Below, piece by piece: positions 12,407-22,501 of a stretch of DNA of 64,000 nt. The stretch spans positions 91,161,319 through 91,225,318 of the forward strand of contig CP136066.1 of the NCBI GenBank assembly GCA_032622095.1, in the 5' to 3' direction. A model generated the notes under the pieces. The model was not told the origin of the DNA and searched no databases. It saw nothing but the letters and a program-made list of their open reading frames with translations. A program made the position numbers and the translations under genes. Within the stretch, counting starts at the first letter, position 1. Each line of letters opens with the position of its first letter. Source of the stretch: Siphonodentalium dalli. Lineage: Eukaryota > Mollusca > Scaphopoda > Gadilida > Siphonodentaliidae.

Positions 12407-12920
12407 AGACCCATAACAACAGTTAATATTGCATTCGATACAAAGGCTTAAGGGCTTAAGCCCATAAACCCAAATAGCCTCATAACCATTTTATATATAC
12501 CAAAGTCCCAACCACATAAAGCCATTTGGTTGGCACAAGATGGACGCCAACCCATGGCAATAGCTCAAACTTGACTTTGTCAATTTGAGCTAATACACCG
12601 TGACAAGCTATTGTTATTCTAATAGATTGAGATTTCTCCAAGGATATTTAATGCTGCACCAGTGCAGCTCCTGTCATGAAAGGGTTAAAAGATGCGTAAC
12701 AACAGTTAATATGGCATTCGATACGAAGGCTTAAGCTCATGAACCCAAATAGCCCTTATACCATATTATACCAAAGTCCAAACCACATAAATCCATTTTG
12801 TTGGCGTGGCAAGACAGATGCCAACCAATGACAATAGCTCAAACTTGACTTTGTCAATTTGAGCTAATACTACCAATTGTTATTCTAATAGATTGAATTT
12901 CTCCAAGACCCTAAAGTTGA
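12361..12920 (+). repeat. Direct tandem duplication, period about 280 bp
   Basis: GGATATTTAATGCTGCA at 12361 is repeated at 12641, followed in both by TCATGAAAGGGTTAAA, ACAACAGTTAATAT and AGCTCAAACTTGACTTTGTC. Each unit starts in the right end of the TTAA MITE and ends in a family C terminal hairpin. Confidence 0.65.
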
Positions 12921-13299
12921 CTCAAGCTTCAAATGGAACCACGTTCTGCATTGGTCACATCCAATACTTTGATTCTCATGACAAGCTGGACATGACTTAT
13001 GACCGATACCACGTACTAGGATAACGTTTGGAAGACATGGTGATTAAAAGTGATTGACAGTTAAACAACTCAATGATGTGCGATTAACAAGGGGACGGTG
13101 TAAGCCTTAGTTTATAATCCCCTCCCGAACCATGACCTAGTATATGGCCACAAATCGGCTATAGACCGAGCCCAACCCCCCCTTTTTCCATAGGAAGGGG
13201 AACCACTGACACTGACAATTATCAGGTCGCAAGGAATCTTGCACTTGATGCCTGAATAAGATGTGATCAGTAGCACATGTTAGGAGACATAGATAAAAG

Positions 13300-13369
13300 T
13301 TCCCCAATGGTGAATATTGTGATGTACACCCATTGGGAACCTCGATTATGCAATGTATCGATTATGCAA
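13300..13369 (+). repeat. Short interspersed repeat
   Basis: TCCCCAATGGTGAATATTG and its partner CCCATTGGGAACCTCG form a small foldback, also seen at 4011 and 21213. Confidence 0.5.
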
Positions 13370-13901
13370 TTATGCAATGGCTACTTTTCAGTGACAAATA
13401 TCCAAATTTTCTCCTGCCAAATTGTGTGTTTTCCCCTGACAGAAACCCTAAATTAACATCTATAACAAATAAACCATTCCACCTTTATATTCCATTAATT
13501 TTAACTTGTGTTCATTTATGTTCATTGACTTGTGTTCATTTATGTTCATAGTTTAGTAGGAATAAGGAATCAGGAAAGAGTGATTTATTTTGCAATAATA
13601 CGGAACAGGTCCCAAATACATGTGAGTCTGTATAGCATGAACTCATAGTGATATTAACACCAGTCATTGCAGCCATAACATGCATTGAGGATAAACGCAA
13701 AAAATATCCTCAATATGGCGACAAGTCAAAGTAGAGTCAATGACAGTTTTGTTATCCCGCCTGTAGCCCCCAGCACAAATGCATAAATAACGACGCACAT
13801 GTTCACATTTTCCCACCAAAACAGATACACCCTGCAAAAAATCACTGTAAAGCAGCTGTCCTCACCATTAACTCAAGTATTGAGCGATCGCGACTTATTC
13901 T

Positions 13902-13960
13902 CCGCACACACTCGACAAGGGATGTTGGCTATATGCACCTCCCCAATCTATCCTCACCCA
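13902..13960 (-). pseudogene. Truncated copy of exon C (copy C4)
   Basis: The minus strand reads IANIPCRVC in an open frame, then diverges at the position of Gly223. The segment upstream of the match (CAATCTATCCTCACCC on plus) is shared with copies C1 and C2. It is the copy furthest from true exon C. Confidence 0.65.
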
Positions 13961-13987
13961 AAGATGATTAAAAATGAGAGCCACATG

Positions 13988-14200
13988 CAGTAATGCCCTA
14001 AATAATCGACTCCTTAACCACAGCAGAATTATGGGTAATTTTTCAGGATTTAGTCGGAAATATGGCTTGTTGCCATTCACCGGAAAGCTCTCAGTGAGAG
14101 CTTTCCGATGAATAGCAACAAGCCATATTTCCGAATAAATCCTGAAAAATTACACATAATTCTGCTGTGGTTAAGGAGTCGATTATTTAGGGCATTACTG
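13988..14200. mobile_element. Mariner-like MITE, copy 3
   Basis: CAGTAATGCCCTAAATAATC to TAGGGCATTACTG, 213 bp. The right flank is TA and the left flank is TG, probably a mutated TA. The insertion lies at the donor of exon-C relic C3. Confidence 0.85.
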
Positions 14201-14203
14201 TAC

Positions 14204-14290
14204 CTTACAACCTTCACATGTTAATGGTAGCCAGAAAGGGCGCTCCACACACTCATCATCAAAGGATTTTGGCTACACTGCATCCACACC
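14204..14290 (-). pseudogene. Decayed copy of exon C (copy C3), donor interrupted by a MITE
   Basis: The minus strand retains VCGAP, GYH and the P-box stretch ACATGTGAAGGTTGTAAG with a following GTA. A nine-base loss removes the FGA part and TGA codons replace the first Cys-Arg region. The mariner-like MITE at 13988-14200 was inserted at the TA of the GTA donor, so the second base of the 5' splice site is also part of the MITE target site. Confidence 0.72.
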
Positions 14291-14310
14291 CCAGATAGGG
14301 TTATAAATTA

Positions 14311-14332
14311 TAGCATGTCCTTTACAACCTTC
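14311..14332 (-). pseudogene. Short P-box fragment of another exon C copy
   Basis: About 20 bp match only the end of exon C on the minus strand (CACATGAAGGTTGTAAAG). The preceding plus-strand GGGTTATAAAT-type spacer is shared with copies C1 and C2, so this is the remnant of a further unit, cut by a TTAA-type MITE fragment that starts near 14337. Confidence 0.55.
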
Positions 14333-14336
14333 ATGT

Positions 14337-14441
14337 GTGTACTCTTTCATGATGGGAGCTGTGCTGGTGCAACATTAAAGATCCTACAGGTGCTATAGTG
14401 CATTCTCTTATATATGCGAGTCTCCCATAGGGTTATAATAT
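14337..14441. repeat. Fragment of a TTAA MITE
   Basis: CTCTTTCATGATGGGAGCTG and GTGCATTCTCTTATATATGC match the interior of the piggyBac-like MITEs. The ends are not preserved. Confidence 0.5.
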
Positions 14442-14455
14442 ATGAAAGCACGATT

Positions 14456-14551
14456 CTTACAACCTTCATAAGGCTCCAAATTGTAGCCAGACAAGGGAGC
14501 TCCACACACTCGACAAGGGATATTTGCTACAACCCATCTCCACAATCTAAC
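14456..14551 (-). pseudogene. Decayed copy of exon C (copy C2), frame still open
   Basis: The minus strand encodes [15 protein letters not shown] followed by an altered region and EGCK. Deletions of 1 and 5 bases before the P-box together keep the frame, but remove the third Cys of finger I. The position after AAG is AATCGT, so the donor is lost. The copy shares its upstream segment (around 14540-14580) more closely with copy C1 than with exon C, which suggests that the relics duplicated among themselves. Confidence 0.72.
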
Positions 14552-14596
14552 CCCCCCCCACCCACCTGGAGAGGGTTATAAATGAAAGCATGTACT

Positions 14597-14691
14597 TTAC
14601 AACCTTCATGTGTTAAGGCTCCGAGCCAGATGATGACGCTCCACACACTCAACAAGGGATGTTGGCTACACCACATCTCCACAATCTATCC
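14597..14691 (-). pseudogene. Decayed copy of exon C (copy C1)
   Basis: The minus strand reads as exon C in order: ATAGCCAACATCCC-like start, CRVC region, a Gly-Ala-Ser-rich stretch, then GAAGGTTGTAAA followed by GTACAT, so a donor-like GT remains. The Arg codon of CRVC is TGA and the YHF region carries a deletion plus a small insertion before the P-box, so it cannot replace exon C. It is separated from true exon C by a hairpin-ended repeat at 14711-15421. Removing that repeat, the spacing to exon C is about 127 bp. Confidence 0.75.
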
Positions 14692-14710
14692 CCCAACCCC
14701 AAACAGATTT

Positions 14711-15314
14711 AACGAGAGGCCGATCACGATCGGCAGATGTTTAACCCATACCTTGGCGATAGCGACTAGCCATAACTGATAATTTGTCAGATATTGATAT
14801 CATTATATTACATGAAACTATTGCAATAAAATCTTCATATTTTCAAAACAGGATATCACACCTAATTAATCGTATAAAACTAAAATAAATGAAAGTGTCA
14901 AATTTTTTTTATTATTTAATTTTTTTTTTATTGTTATTAAAGTTCAAACAAAATTTAATATTTGTATATGCTAAATTTAGCAAGGAGCTAAATCTAAAAA
15001 AAATTGATTTTTTTTTTCTTTTCCTTTTTCTCGAAAAAGGGTCATAACTCCTTTAAAATTAATCGGATCAAACCCATATTCGGACTCGATCTGTATTTTG
15101 GGCTGTGAAAAAATGTTTGAGTTATGGCAGAATGCGTGAATTCTAAGTCGAAAAAGGGCCATAACTCTGTAACAAAAACTCGGATCAAACCCAAATTCGA
15201 ACTCGATCTGTATTTTGGGCTGAGAAACCCATATACAATTTGGTTTCGATCGGATAGAAAATGTTTGAGTTATCGCATTACTCGTAAAGTGTCTACGGAC
15301 AGACAGACAGACGG

Positions 15315-15352
<38 letters not shown>

Positions 15353-15421
15353 GAACGACGAGTGGTCAATCCGGGCAACGACACTATGTTTACCATACTA
15401 TGGTATGGGTAAACATAAAAA
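14711..15421 (+). mobile_element. Hairpin-ended ACGG-type element (family A, Helentron/pearl-like)
   Basis: The element starts AACGAGAGGCCGATCACG, where GCCGATCACGATCGGC is a perfect small hairpin. It ends with (GACA/GACG)n, GACGAGTGGTCAATCCGG, and a terminal hairpin GTTTACCATAC...GTATGGGTAAAC plus ATAAAAA. Copies at 32349-33829 and 54316-55525 share both ends with different middles. It lies about 14 bp from the exon C donor. Confidence 0.7.
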
Positions 15422-15434
15422 TGAAAACACATAC

Positions 15435-15547
15435 CTTACAACCTTCACATGTTAAGGCTCCAAAATGATAGCCAGACGAGGGTGCTCCACACACTCTACA
15501 AGGGATGTTGGCTATCCCAGCTTCCTTCATAGTCTTCTGACCTGAAC
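15435..15547 (-). CDS. 2DBD-NR exon C: linker and finger I of DBD2
   Basis: The exon is 113 nt. With the one base from exon B it gives 38 codons, residues 203-240. The acceptor is ATTATTACAG|GTTCAG. A second AG six bases further in would also keep the frame, so a two-residue NAGNAG-like choice is possible. About 14 linker residues precede CRVC (C219, C222) and CEGC (C236, C239). The donor is TGTAAG|GTATGT, phase 0, giving a CEGCKG P-box with exon D. This P-box is the common type for AGGTCA half-sites. Only about 24 residues separate the last Cys of DBD1 from the first of DBD2. A hairpin-ended repeat begins about 14 bp into the next intron, and decayed copies of this exon lie beyond it. Confidence 0.92.
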
Positions 15548-15832
15548 CTGTAATAATTAATATATGAATTATATAAGAATAAGTTTGCTCATATAAAAGC
15601 AATCATTCTGTAAAAATTGATTGAAGGGCATTGATTAGTTTAATTATGTCATATGACATCCAACCTATATGCCAATTTCCCACCAAATTATATGAAAGCA
15701 ATAAGCAGCATGAGTAGTGCAGAACCGATAAATGGAAATTGAACAAGAGCAAGCTCTCAATTTTGGGAGTGCGCAATACTAAATATTTGTATGGATAGAA
15801 TGTTTTTTTTATTTTCTGAGTATCCTTTCCCC

Positions 15833-16724
15833 TTAACACGTTCACTGCCACTATGAGTTAACTCGTAGTAAATGGTTCCATGGGGACTGCTACTACGAGT
15901 TAACTCACAGTAATGCTCATACCACATAAATAATAACACAAACCGCAAGCAATGTTGGTATATGCGCCAATACATGCCCAACGATCCCATTGATCGATTT
16001 TATATGTATAATTACGATGGCTTGAGATACAACGATTCCCACAGCCCGAACAAGGGGTGGGGTCCAGTTAGAAATCTTGGTAGGATACTCCAATTCACCA
16101 GGACCTCTTCTGTACGTCCCTAAACCATGATATACATGTGCAACTAGACCATTCCCGGACACATTGTGCATATATAAAGGAATTATCGTGCTTTATACAA
16201 TTTTTGTCGATCAAATCCGGGTCAAATGAAAGATGAAACGTGTTATAAAGCTCCTACAAGATAACTCATAGTCGGCACCTGGGATGAAACTCACCAGTGG
16301 TCATCCCTGGTGCCAGCTACGAGTTATCTCGTAGGTAAATACATATTATGTTTTTTGACGTCTTATTCAACGTAGTCTGTACCAATTATCATATATAAAT
16401 TCATTTACCATGTCTTACATACGATATGCTTGTACATGTATAGCACTCTTCGTCATCTAAGACACTGACAACGTAATTGTATTTACCTACGAGATAACTC
16501 GTAGCTGGCACCAGGCATGAAACACTAATAAATTCCGTCCCAGTTGCCGACTACGAGTTATCTCGTAGTAGCCTTATAACATGTTTCAGCATCATATGAC
16601 CCGATATTGGTCGAACCTTTACTCATACATATGTAAAATATCATCTACTATCAGCAAAACATCAAATCCCATGTTGGCATACGGGATGGAATTACCCATT
16701 GGTTTTCAGCAGTAAACGTGTTAA
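15833..16724. mobile_element. TTAA-flanked element with CTACGAG palindromes (piggyBac-like)
   Basis: TTAACACGTTCACTGCC begins and CAGTAAACGTGTTAA ends it, 892 bp. Six internal palindromes related to CTACGAGTTATCTCGTAG occur near 15854, 15893, 16255, 16318, 16488 and 16552. No transposase frame remains. Confidence 0.7.
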
Positions 16725-16817
16725 ACTGGACTATAAAAACACCGAAGCACAACCAAATCAGATGATCCATGCCCAAGTTACAAGCTGAAATGTTCATATA
16801 TGGATAACAGAACTTTA

Positions 16818-16929
16818 CAGTAAAGCCCTAAATAATTGACTCCTTAACCACAGCAGAATTATGGGTAATTTTTTCAGGATTTAGTCGGAAATATGGCTTG
16901 TTGCCATTCATCGGAAAGCTCTCACTGAG
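16818..16929 (+). mobile_element. Mariner-like MITE, left half only (copy 4)
   Basis: CAGTAAAGCCCTAAATAATT through GGAAAGCTCTCACTGAG, then unrelated sequence. The right arm is missing. Confidence 0.75.
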
Positions 16930-17190
16930 TTACAAGGTGATATGTTCCAAAGGACACAAATTTCCCAGTCAAATAAGGGCCATAACTCTGGTAAAATTAA
17001 TGGAAGAAACCCGTAGTATGTGGGTATCCTTTCCCCAACATCTGCTATCACAATTCCAAATGACAACAAAATACAATAATTAACACCCGAGTTACAAGGT
17101 GATATGTTCAGATAGACGGACGAGTATACGGAGCCCTCGGCTATATGACCCGTACCGCCTAAGGGCATAATAAGCCGATAATAGCCTATT
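16930..17190 (+). repeat. ACGG-type element fragment
   Basis: GGGCCATAACTCTGGTAAAA, GTTACAAGGTGATATG repeated twice, GATAGACGGACGAGTATACG and then GGGCATAATAAGCC, as in other ACGG-type ends (61565-61635). Confidence 0.5.
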
Positions 17191-18607
17191 GGTTGACTGC
17201 AAGTCGGTGTTGAAAATCGTCTTCTGCGGATTGTTTTTAAAAAAATCAAGTCTAATTGCTATTAGAAATATGCTTGGTTTTATTGAATGTATTAGCTGCG
17301 GTACCCGGCATTGCTCAGGTGAAGAATGAGTAAATTATTAGTGCCACTCAAGTCATTTAAATTAATTATTAGCCACCTGAGGTAAATATCACTTATTACA
17401 TGACACTCTCCAGATAAAGTTACCTGTATATTTTAAGTTGATAATAAACACTCTTTATTGCAGCCCTCTTAATTCAGATTGTTTTGCTTCGGCAATCCGC
17501 TATGGCAATGGTATGCCGTGGCCCAGTTTGCTTCAGCAAATTGCTTCGGCAATATTGATTGCCGTAGCCAATTATGAAGGCTGTTATTGCTAATTATTAG
17601 TGCCTCTTTAAGTCATCTTTAGAAGGTCAACAGGTACCTATACCATGACAACTACCCGGAATTGAAAGTAAAATGCAATTATAGCCTTTAGCGTCGTAAT
17701 CAGCACTAAGAAATTTCGTTTTCGATGCATTCAATACCCTCTTGTGAAAGTTGAGATATATCTGGTCAGATGAGTGAACCCACCTTTATTTAAGGTAGTG
17801 ACGGTTGCAAAGCATATACCCAAAATGATCGAATGGCAACATTGCCCTGAACAATCAATTGTATTATGCCCTATATTAGACATTTCCTAGGCGCATGGTG
17901 CTGGTTATGTTCAAATGGTGCCACAGCTCTGAAACTTTACAGGTATGTTCCCCATGGACCACTGAGTATTTTAAGATCGGGATACTTTACCACACGATCA
18001 CTCCCTTGTAATGGTTGCTAGGCAACTACCCAGAATTGAAATAATAGCTATTACGGTCATAATTCAGCCCTAGGGAATGGTGTTTTTGATGCAGTCAATA
18101 CCATATTGTGAAATTTGGGATATATCAGACCGGAATTGAAAGTAAAATGCAATTACAGCTTTTGTAAACTTTCAGAGGTAAACTTCAATAACCCAATAGC
18201 AATAAGCATGCTTCAATTTCTACCTCAATTGGGAACTGATCCCTTGAACTATATATATACACCACACCCGCTAGATTATACTTCCGATGTGAGCGGGATG
18301 CATCTTTAGCACTATTAGCATGGTTCAACATCGTTCAATGTTTTCCAAATATGAGTATATACCATACAGTTAGTACAATCGACACTGAAATTATTGCTCA
18401 GTAATGCATGATTTGACACATGTTTGTAATGCGCATGCCCAAGACTAGATGGTCTTGTGACCATGCAGCCCCTTTCAACGGGCCTACTAGTAATCTGGAG
18501 TATTGTTGAAACATCATCAACATCATAATCCTCGTAGTCATCAACATCATCCTCATCGTTGCTGTCATCCCACTACCATCCTCATTATCATCACGGTTAT
18601 AAACAAG

Positions 18608-19213
18608 AGGTGTGCACTCGAGTGCTAGCATACCCCCACCGTGGCAAATTCAACCCGCATTATCCGTAAAATCAACCAAAAAGATTTTTAACTTTAAAGA
18701 AAAATTCGGACTAATAATATCGATATGGTGTCACAAGAAGCTTGTACAGAAAAAATTATTCAAATCGGTTCAAATTTGTTAAAGTTATTAAGTCAGACAG
18801 AATTTTCTAAGTCAAAATAAGTCGAAAATGAGGTGTAATATTACGAAAAACAGTCTGAGCCAATCCCTAGCCGCATCATGTAGAGAGGCTATTTGGAGAA
18901 GCATGTATACCAAAAATTATTGAAATCGGTTCATATTTGTTAAAGCTATTAAGTCGGAAAGAATTTTCTAAGTTAAAATAAGTCGAAAAAGAGGCGTAAC
19001 TTGAAAATAAAAGTCGGACCGAACCGCAATTAGCATCATGCGGAGAGACCGTCCTAAGGAGATTGCATACAAAAAATTATTGAAATCGGTTCATAGTTGT
19101 TCGAGTTATGAGGTCGGACGGTCGGACGGACGGACGAACGGACGGAGAAAGTGTGACGGACAGACGCAGTCAATCCAGTATACCCCCCATTTTCTTCGAA
19201 AGTGGGGGTATAA
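18608..19213 (+). mobile_element. Hairpin-ended ACGG-type element (family B)
   Basis: It starts near GTGCACTCGAGTGC. Internal AAATCGGTTCATATTTGTTA units follow, then a run of GGACGGACGGACGAACGG, GCAGTCAATCCAGTATACC and a terminal hairpin of CCCCCCATTTTC and GAAAGTGGGGG. It ends about 14 bp from the exon B donor. A second copy ends at 22189. Confidence 0.65.
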
Positions 19214-19226
19214 TAATTATACACAC

Positions 19227-19368
19227 CTGGAGGGTACATTTTGAGTTGCATACATTTCTGATAACGACAGAACTGACACTGCACCCTGCTCTCCTTCGTT
19301 ATCATACATTTTTGATCCCTTAGACAAAGGAACTTCTTCTCCTGCTTTGATGCTCTCATGTAAAATTT
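19227..19368 (-). CDS. 2DBD-NR exon B: finger II of DBD1
   Basis: The exon is 142 nt long, residues 156-202 plus one base. The acceptor is CTTTTTCAG|AAATTT and the donor is CCAG|GTGTGT (phase 1). It begins KFYMRASK, which completes the P-box as CEACKK and replaces the usual GFFRR with KFYMR. Finger II ligands are C170, C176, C186 and C189, with a five-residue D-box LRDQK between the first two. The RYQKCMQLKM segment fits the helix and C-terminal extension of a normal nuclear-receptor DBD. The open frame continues past the donor into repeat DNA and is not coding there. The terminal hairpin of a repeat element ends about 14 bp inside the following intron. Confidence 0.9.
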
Positions 19369-19419
19369 CTGAAAAAGAATTGTAGAAAATAAACATTAAA
19401 GACGAGCACAAGCCTTGAA

Positions 19420-19525
19420 TTAGTGAGTCTGACATCTGCAGAATTGGGTCCCCAGAGGAACGATATCCCGCCCAGTGTGTAACGTCACCAAATTCACCCT
19501 CTGCAGAACTCATTCTGCTTAGACC
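19420..19525. repeat. Foldback element (GCCTGAGTTTAGTGTG family)
   Basis: Diverged copy with CTGCAGAATTGGGTCCCCAG facing CTCTGCAGAACTCATTCTGC. Confidence 0.5.
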
Positions 19526-20303
19526 TCAACTGGTATGGAAGACCTACGATCAGATTGAAGTTCGCAGTTGAAGTTGATGCTGTTCACCCATTATTCACCT
19601 CGATTATCCATTTTATCTTCTGCAAATTAGGGAATGTAGAAACTGAACAGAAAGGAAAAAGTTACTAAAACAATGTTAATTGAGACTATAGATACTTCTC
19701 AGAATATGAGGCCTAAGCAGAATGACGTCCCCAGAATGGTTAATTTAGTGATGCTAGCCCAGTGTGCATGGAAAGCAAATACACGTGGACTACCAGGCTA
19801 AATAAAGCACTGAAAAAAAGTCATCTCATGAATCTAGCTCAATCCTAGAACTACATGTAAGTGTCCTGTGCCGTATTTGGTAGATACCCTACGATAGACA
19901 AAATGTCACAACAGAGACATCATCACAGACTAAAACACTATATTTAGTAGTACATGTATGACATTGTACTCAAACGGAGATTTAAACCGTTTGCGTGAGA
20001 AATTGCGTAAGTCGTCAACTCTGAAATTTGATTTTAAATATTGGATGCATTAGGTGAAATAAATAATAATTCTGTGTACTCAGCACCTCCCTCATCACAC
20101 AAAGAGAGCCTCATAAAAAAACAATTTCTTTGCAAATTTATCAAAATTGTTTGTAAAGTTCAAAACTCAATCACCAATTTATCCTCAATTAGAAATTTAG
20201 ATATGTCATCAACATTAGAGTACCATTTTTTGTGTGAGTCAATGATATCAAAATACAGGTCAAGTTCGAATTTGAGTTTGATCCGATGATATTATAATAA
20301 TAT

Positions 20304-20510
20304 GATAGAAAGAGTGCGGCGCCCTCATTTGGGGATATAGAGAAACTAAACCAAACTAGCCGCATCATGTAGAGAGGGTATTGTGAGAAGCATGTATACC
20401 AAAAATTATTGAAATCGGTGGCAAGTCGATGCCGCTTTGTTAAAGAAATTTAAAAAAATGTTGAAATGTTCTAAGTCGAAAGGGTTAATAATTCCGTAAA
20501 CAAATAATTT
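20304..20510 (+). repeat. Near-identical direct repeat, first copy
   Basis: GATAGAAAGAGTGCGGCGCC and about 180 following bases recur at 21086-21109 plus 21282-21463. The second copy has 170 extra bases of foldback repeat after GCCCTCA. The similarity suggests a recent duplication. Confidence 0.65.
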
Positions 20511-20737
20511 TTGTTTGGGGGGAAAAATGTTCATACTTGATAAAGGCTACTAGATAGCCGAAAGCTCGTGTTTTTTAAAAACTCAAATGAGTCTTAAATG
20601 GTGTTACTTTATTTTATTCCCATTTATTATTGACACAGACTCATATGGCATATACTTCAATAATGTCTTAATTGATGATGTAATGGCTAAAATGCTTTGG
20701 ATGATAGATTGCCTGGAAAACAGTAGGAATATATTCC

Positions 20738-20924
20738 TTAACCCTTTCAGTGCCAAGTATGATTTTTGTATCACCCCATATTTCCTTGATCATTTTTCAA
20801 ATTTATTGATTATAATAAGAGCTCTTTCCATCAATGTATCACATTAATATAATCAATAAATTTGAAAAATGAAAAATGAATTATGGGTTGATACAAAAAT
20901 CGGACTTGGCACTGAAAGGGTTAA
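20738..20924. mobile_element. TTAA MITE with CAGTGCCAAG ends
   Basis: TTAACCCTTTCAGTGCCAAG and CTTGGCACTGAAAGGGTTAA form perfect inverted ends. The arms are a nearly complete palindrome of about 85 bp. Confidence 0.85.
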
Positions 20925-21085
20925 AATTATCCACATATGCTGATATATGCAATACTTTCCAGAATTTTTGGGGGGAAAAAATTTAATAAAAAGGCCCCCC
21001 CCCCCCTTCCTTAAACCAATTTTCTGTATATACATGTACATGTACTCTAATTGCTGAGAACACAGGCGTTTATTTTTAATGGCCT

Positions 21086-21463
21086 GATAGAAAGAGTGCG
21101 GCGCCCTCAAGCCTAAGTTTAGTGTGCCTGTCATTTGTGAATGAGGTCCCAAAATTCACCCTCTTGGGACCTCATTCTGCATGGCCTCATCTGCCACATA
21201 TTCAGATTGAAGTTCCCAAATGGTGAATATTGTGATGTACACCCATTTGGAACCTCGATTATGCAATGTGTCGACTGCCAATTTGGGGATATAGAGAAAC
21301 TAAACCAAACTAGCCGCATCATGTAGAGAGGGTATTGTGAGAAGCATGTATACCAAAAATTATTGAAATCGGTGGCAAGTCGATGCCGCTTTGTTAAAGA
21401 AATTAAAAAAAATGTTGAAATGTTCTAAGTCGAAAGGGTTAATAATTCCGTAAACAAATAATT
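21086..21463 (+). repeat. Near-identical direct repeat, second copy, with embedded foldback
   Basis: See 20304-20510. The embedded 21110-21281 segment contains a shortened GCCTGAGTTTAGTGTG foldback and the CCCAAATGGTGAATATTG repeat. Confidence 0.6.
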
Positions 21464-21589
21464 TTTCCTTCATCTATATACACGTTGCACATCTGCAATA
21501 GGTGGGTAACAATACTCTGAAGTTTCAAATATCTACGATCAAAACTGTAGGAGGAGTTGATTACACCATGAAGGTAGCCTCATACAGAA

Positions 21590-22189
21590 AAACAGAAAAT
21601 TATAAAAAAAATAATTCAAAGTCGAAAGGCCCATAACTTTAGGAAAAATCATTGGATCAAACTCAAATTCGAACTTGACCTGTATTTTGATATGAACGAC
21701 CCACAAAAAAAAACAGAATTTTCAATTAAACAATCCAAACTTGAGTTATCATCCGGAAACCAAAGAAAAAAACAAGTAAAATTGAATTTTCTAAGTCGAA
21801 AAGCCCATAACTCTGAGAAAAATCATCGGATCAAACTCAAATTCGAACTTGACCTGTATTTTGATATCATTGACTCACACAAAAAACGGTATTTGCAATT
21901 AAAGGATCCAAACTTGAGATATCATCCGGAAACCGAAAAAGTAAAAAAATTTCTAAGTAAAAAAATGAGGCGTAACTTAAAAAAAAAAAGTCGGACTGAA
22001 CCGCAATTAGCATCTTGTGGAGAGGCAGTCCTAAGGAGATTGCATACAAAAAATTTGTGAAATCGGTTCATAATTGTTCGAGTTATGAGGTCGGATGGAC
22101 GGACGGACGGCTCAACGGAGGGAAAAAGCGTGACGAACGGACGCAGTCAATCCAGTATACCCCCCATTTTCTTCGAAAGTGGGGGTATA
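21590..22189 (+). mobile_element. Hairpin-ended ACGG-type element (family B), second copy
   Basis: Two to three units with AAGTCGAAAGGCCCATAACT and TCGAACTTGACCTGTATTTT precede GGACGGACGGACGG and the same terminal hairpin as at 19213. It is followed directly by AAAAGAAATAGAATCTATG, the empty site of the 5.3-kb element. Confidence 0.6.
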
Positions 22190-22257
22190 AAAAGAAATAG
22201 AATCTATGTGAAGAAGTTTCTATAGAAATTTTATAATAAAGAACTTTCCAGAGAAGA

Positions 22258-22385
22258 TGAGGCCTAAAGCAGAATGAGGTCCCCAGAGGGTGAATTTAGT
22301 GATGCTAGCCTGTTATGTGGGATAGCGTCATTAATTCACCCCCTGGGGACCTCATTCAGAAAATGACAGGAACTCTAAACTCAGG
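22258..22385. repeat. Foldback element (GCCTGAGTTTAGTGTG family)
   Basis: AGGCCTAAAGCAGAATGAGG to AATGACAGGAACTCTAAACT, with arms of about 55 bp. Confidence 0.6.
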
Positions 22386-22501
22386 CTTGGGCGCCCTGAT
22401 GATTATGAGGATCGATGTTGTGTTGAAAGTTTTTTTTTTTTTTTAAATTGTAAAGGATAATTTATTCTGAAGTCTCTGAACTTTCTCTATTGATTCAGGG
22501 G

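Larger units (their letters stand above)
537..15434 (-). other. Intron C-D of the 2DBD-NR gene (14.9 kb)
   Basis: The intron runs from GTATGT (15434) to TTTTTCAG (537). It holds the exon C relics, the 5.3-kb inverted-repeat element and many smaller repeats listed separately. I see no assignable feature in 541-775, 956-1311, 1534-2084, 9597-10090, 10640-10880, 11590-12240, 12921-13300 and 13370-13900 beyond AT-rich unique-looking DNA. Confidence 0.8.
15548..19226 (-). other. Intron B-C of the 2DBD-NR gene (3.7 kb)
   Basis: The intron runs from GTGTGT (19226) to ATTACAG (15548). It contains a TTAA-flanked palindrome element (15833-16724), half of a mariner-like MITE, ACGG-type element pieces and the hairpin-ended element next to exon B. 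I see nothing assignable in 17281-18600 apart from short internal repeats such as TTGCTTCGGCAAT around 17485-17570. Confidence 0.8.

Noticed and set aside
15124-15468. Plus-strand frame rich in DRQTDGQTDRQTD
   Set aside because: It is the translated ACGG/GACA microsatellite of a repeat element.
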